Shown here piece by piece: positions 63,391 through 64,000 of a stretch of 64,000 bases of DNA. The translations under genes were made by a program, and so were the position numbers. Within the stretch, counting starts at the first letter, position 1. The number at the start of each line of letters is the position of its first letter. This stretch comes from Indioceanicola profundi (GTDB lineage Bacteria; Pseudomonadota; Alphaproteobacteria; Azospirillales; Azospirillaceae), in contig NZ_CP030126.1 in NCBI RefSeq assembly GCF_003568845.1, positions 1,143,001-1,207,000 on the forward strand. Direction: 5' to 3'. The notes beneath the pieces are model-generated. The model searched no databases, had not been told where the DNA came from, and saw only the letters and a list, made by a program, of their open reading frames with translations.

Positions 63391-64000
63391 ATGCAAGACT
63401 CCGCATTCCTCGGCGTTTCCTCCTCCATCACCGGCCGGCGCTGGAAAGCGCGGGCGGTGGATGAGCGCTTGGCGCTTGCCCACGCCCAGAGCTTCGGCCT
63501 GCCGGAGATCGTGGGGCGGCTGCTGGCGGCGCGGGGAATCGGGCTGGAGGAGGCGGACCGGTTCCTGCAACCCACCCTGCGCGCCCTTTTACCGGACCCG
63601 TCCGTGTTGAAGGACATGGATGTCGCAGCGGATCGCATCGCGAAGGCCATCCGCGACGGAGAGAAAGTAGCCGCCTTCGGCGACTATGATGTTGACGGCG
63701 CGACCAGCACCGCCCTGCTGGCACGATTTTTCCGCGCCGTTGGCTCTGACCTGCGCGTCTATATTCCCGACCGCATCCAGGAGGGCTACGGCCCGAATCT
63801 GCCGGCGCTGCTGAAGCTGAAGGAGGAGGGCGTTCGCCTGATCCTCACGGTGGATTGCGGCGTCACCGCCTTCGACCCCATCGAGAAGGCCTGCGAGGCC
63901 GGGCTGGAAATCATCGTGGTCGACCACCACAAGGCGGAGCCGCGGCTGCCCCGCTGTGTCGCCGTGGTGAACCCGAACCGGATTGATGAGCCTGCAGCGG
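63391..64000 (+). CDS. recJ: Single-stranded-DNA exonuclease RecJ (N-terminal part, cut by window end)
   Basis: RecJ degrades ssDNA 5' to 3' in recombination and mismatch repair. From ATG 63391 the frame stays open to the last base, encoding 203 residues. It includes GLEEADRFLQPTLRALLPDP, the metal motif FGDYDVDGATSTALLARFF, the second motif TVDCGVTAFDPIEKA and the DHH motif VVDHHKAEPRLP. The remainder (about 370 residues in the family) lies beyond the window. Confidence 0.95.
   Translation, partial: MQDSAFLGVSSSITGRRWKARAVDERLALAHAQSFGLPEIVGRLLAARGIGLEEADRFLQPTLRALLPDPSVLKDMDVAADRIAKAIRDGEKVAAFGDYDVDGATSTALLARFFRAVGSDLRVYIPDRIQEGYGPNLPALLKLKEEGVRLILTVDCGVTAFDPIEKACEAGLEIIVVDHHKAEPRLPRCVAVVNPNRIDEPAA

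Overview
The window is high-GC chromosomal DNA from an alphaproteobacterium, most likely Rhodospirillales (Azospirillum/Rhodocista-like). This is inferred from the alphaproteobacterial CckA kinase, recA next to alaS, the alaC-hom-glpX-recJ run, DUF2336 and DUF3618 proteins, PHB synthase and strong GC bias at third codon positions. I saw no rRNA, CRISPR array, insertion sequence or prophage module. Genes are tightly packed and nearly all recognisable, so this is mostly core chromosome with one substantial catabolic locus.

Layout. 1-0.56 kb: a poorly coding stretch ending at tRNA-Gln(CUG). 0.85-7.5 kb: RNA and nucleotide housekeeping (ppx, rlmE, guaB, a SpoU methyltransferase, rsmB, a GNAT acetyltransferase). 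7.7-9.8 kb: TRAP transporter membrane subunits DctQM without a binding protein. 9.8-15.3 kb: flagellar rod and export genes, a minus-strand group (fhlB-like, FliT/FlgN-like, fliO, fliP) divergent from flgB-flgC-fliE-fliQ-fliR-flhB, with a sigma-54-type promoter candidate before flgB. 15.3-23.4 kb: cckA, a secreted protein, recA with an SOS-like promoter, alaS and a MoxR ATPase. 23.4-25.1 kb: a DUF2243 membrane protein and an alpha/beta hydrolase.

25.2-38.6 kb is a polyamine locus: a PuuB-like oxidase, two divergent PuuA-like gamma-glutamylpolyamine synthetases, an enoyl-CoA hydratase-like protein, an omega-aminotransferase, the PotFGHI uptake system and agmatine deiminase. A manganese catalase follows at 38.8 kb, and a PuuC-like aldehyde dehydrogenase lies at 41.4 kb. 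Together they can import putrescine-type amines, glutamylate, oxidise or transaminate them, and possibly remove the peroxide formed. PuuD and AguB are not in the window.

39.8-47.6 kb: a MOSC protein, a ClpP-like protease, then a minus-strand series that reads FolB-like, FolM-like, CpdA-like phosphodiesterase and the aldehyde dehydrogenase, a possible pterin/folate side branch. A NitT/TauT/ThiY-type ABC importer is divergent from it. 47.6-53.8 kb: apt, then an Mla-type lipid transport operon (STAS-MlaE, MlaF, MlaD, Tat-like auxiliary lipoprotein) followed closely by a TAXI-type binding protein and an uncharacterised protein. 54-59.5 kb: a DUF2336 protein, a DUF3618/DUF2383-like membrane protein, a YihY/BrkB protein, PHB synthase and a small lipoprotein. 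59.6-64 kb: alaC, hom, glpX and the start of recJ, which runs off the end.

No clearly new system stands out. The best leads are the FolB/FolM-like pair with degenerate features, the binding-protein-less DctQM whose tail carries a duplicated FDNLF motif, the Mla operon ending in a TAXI protein, and a dispersed palindromic repeat ending in GACCTACGGGA.
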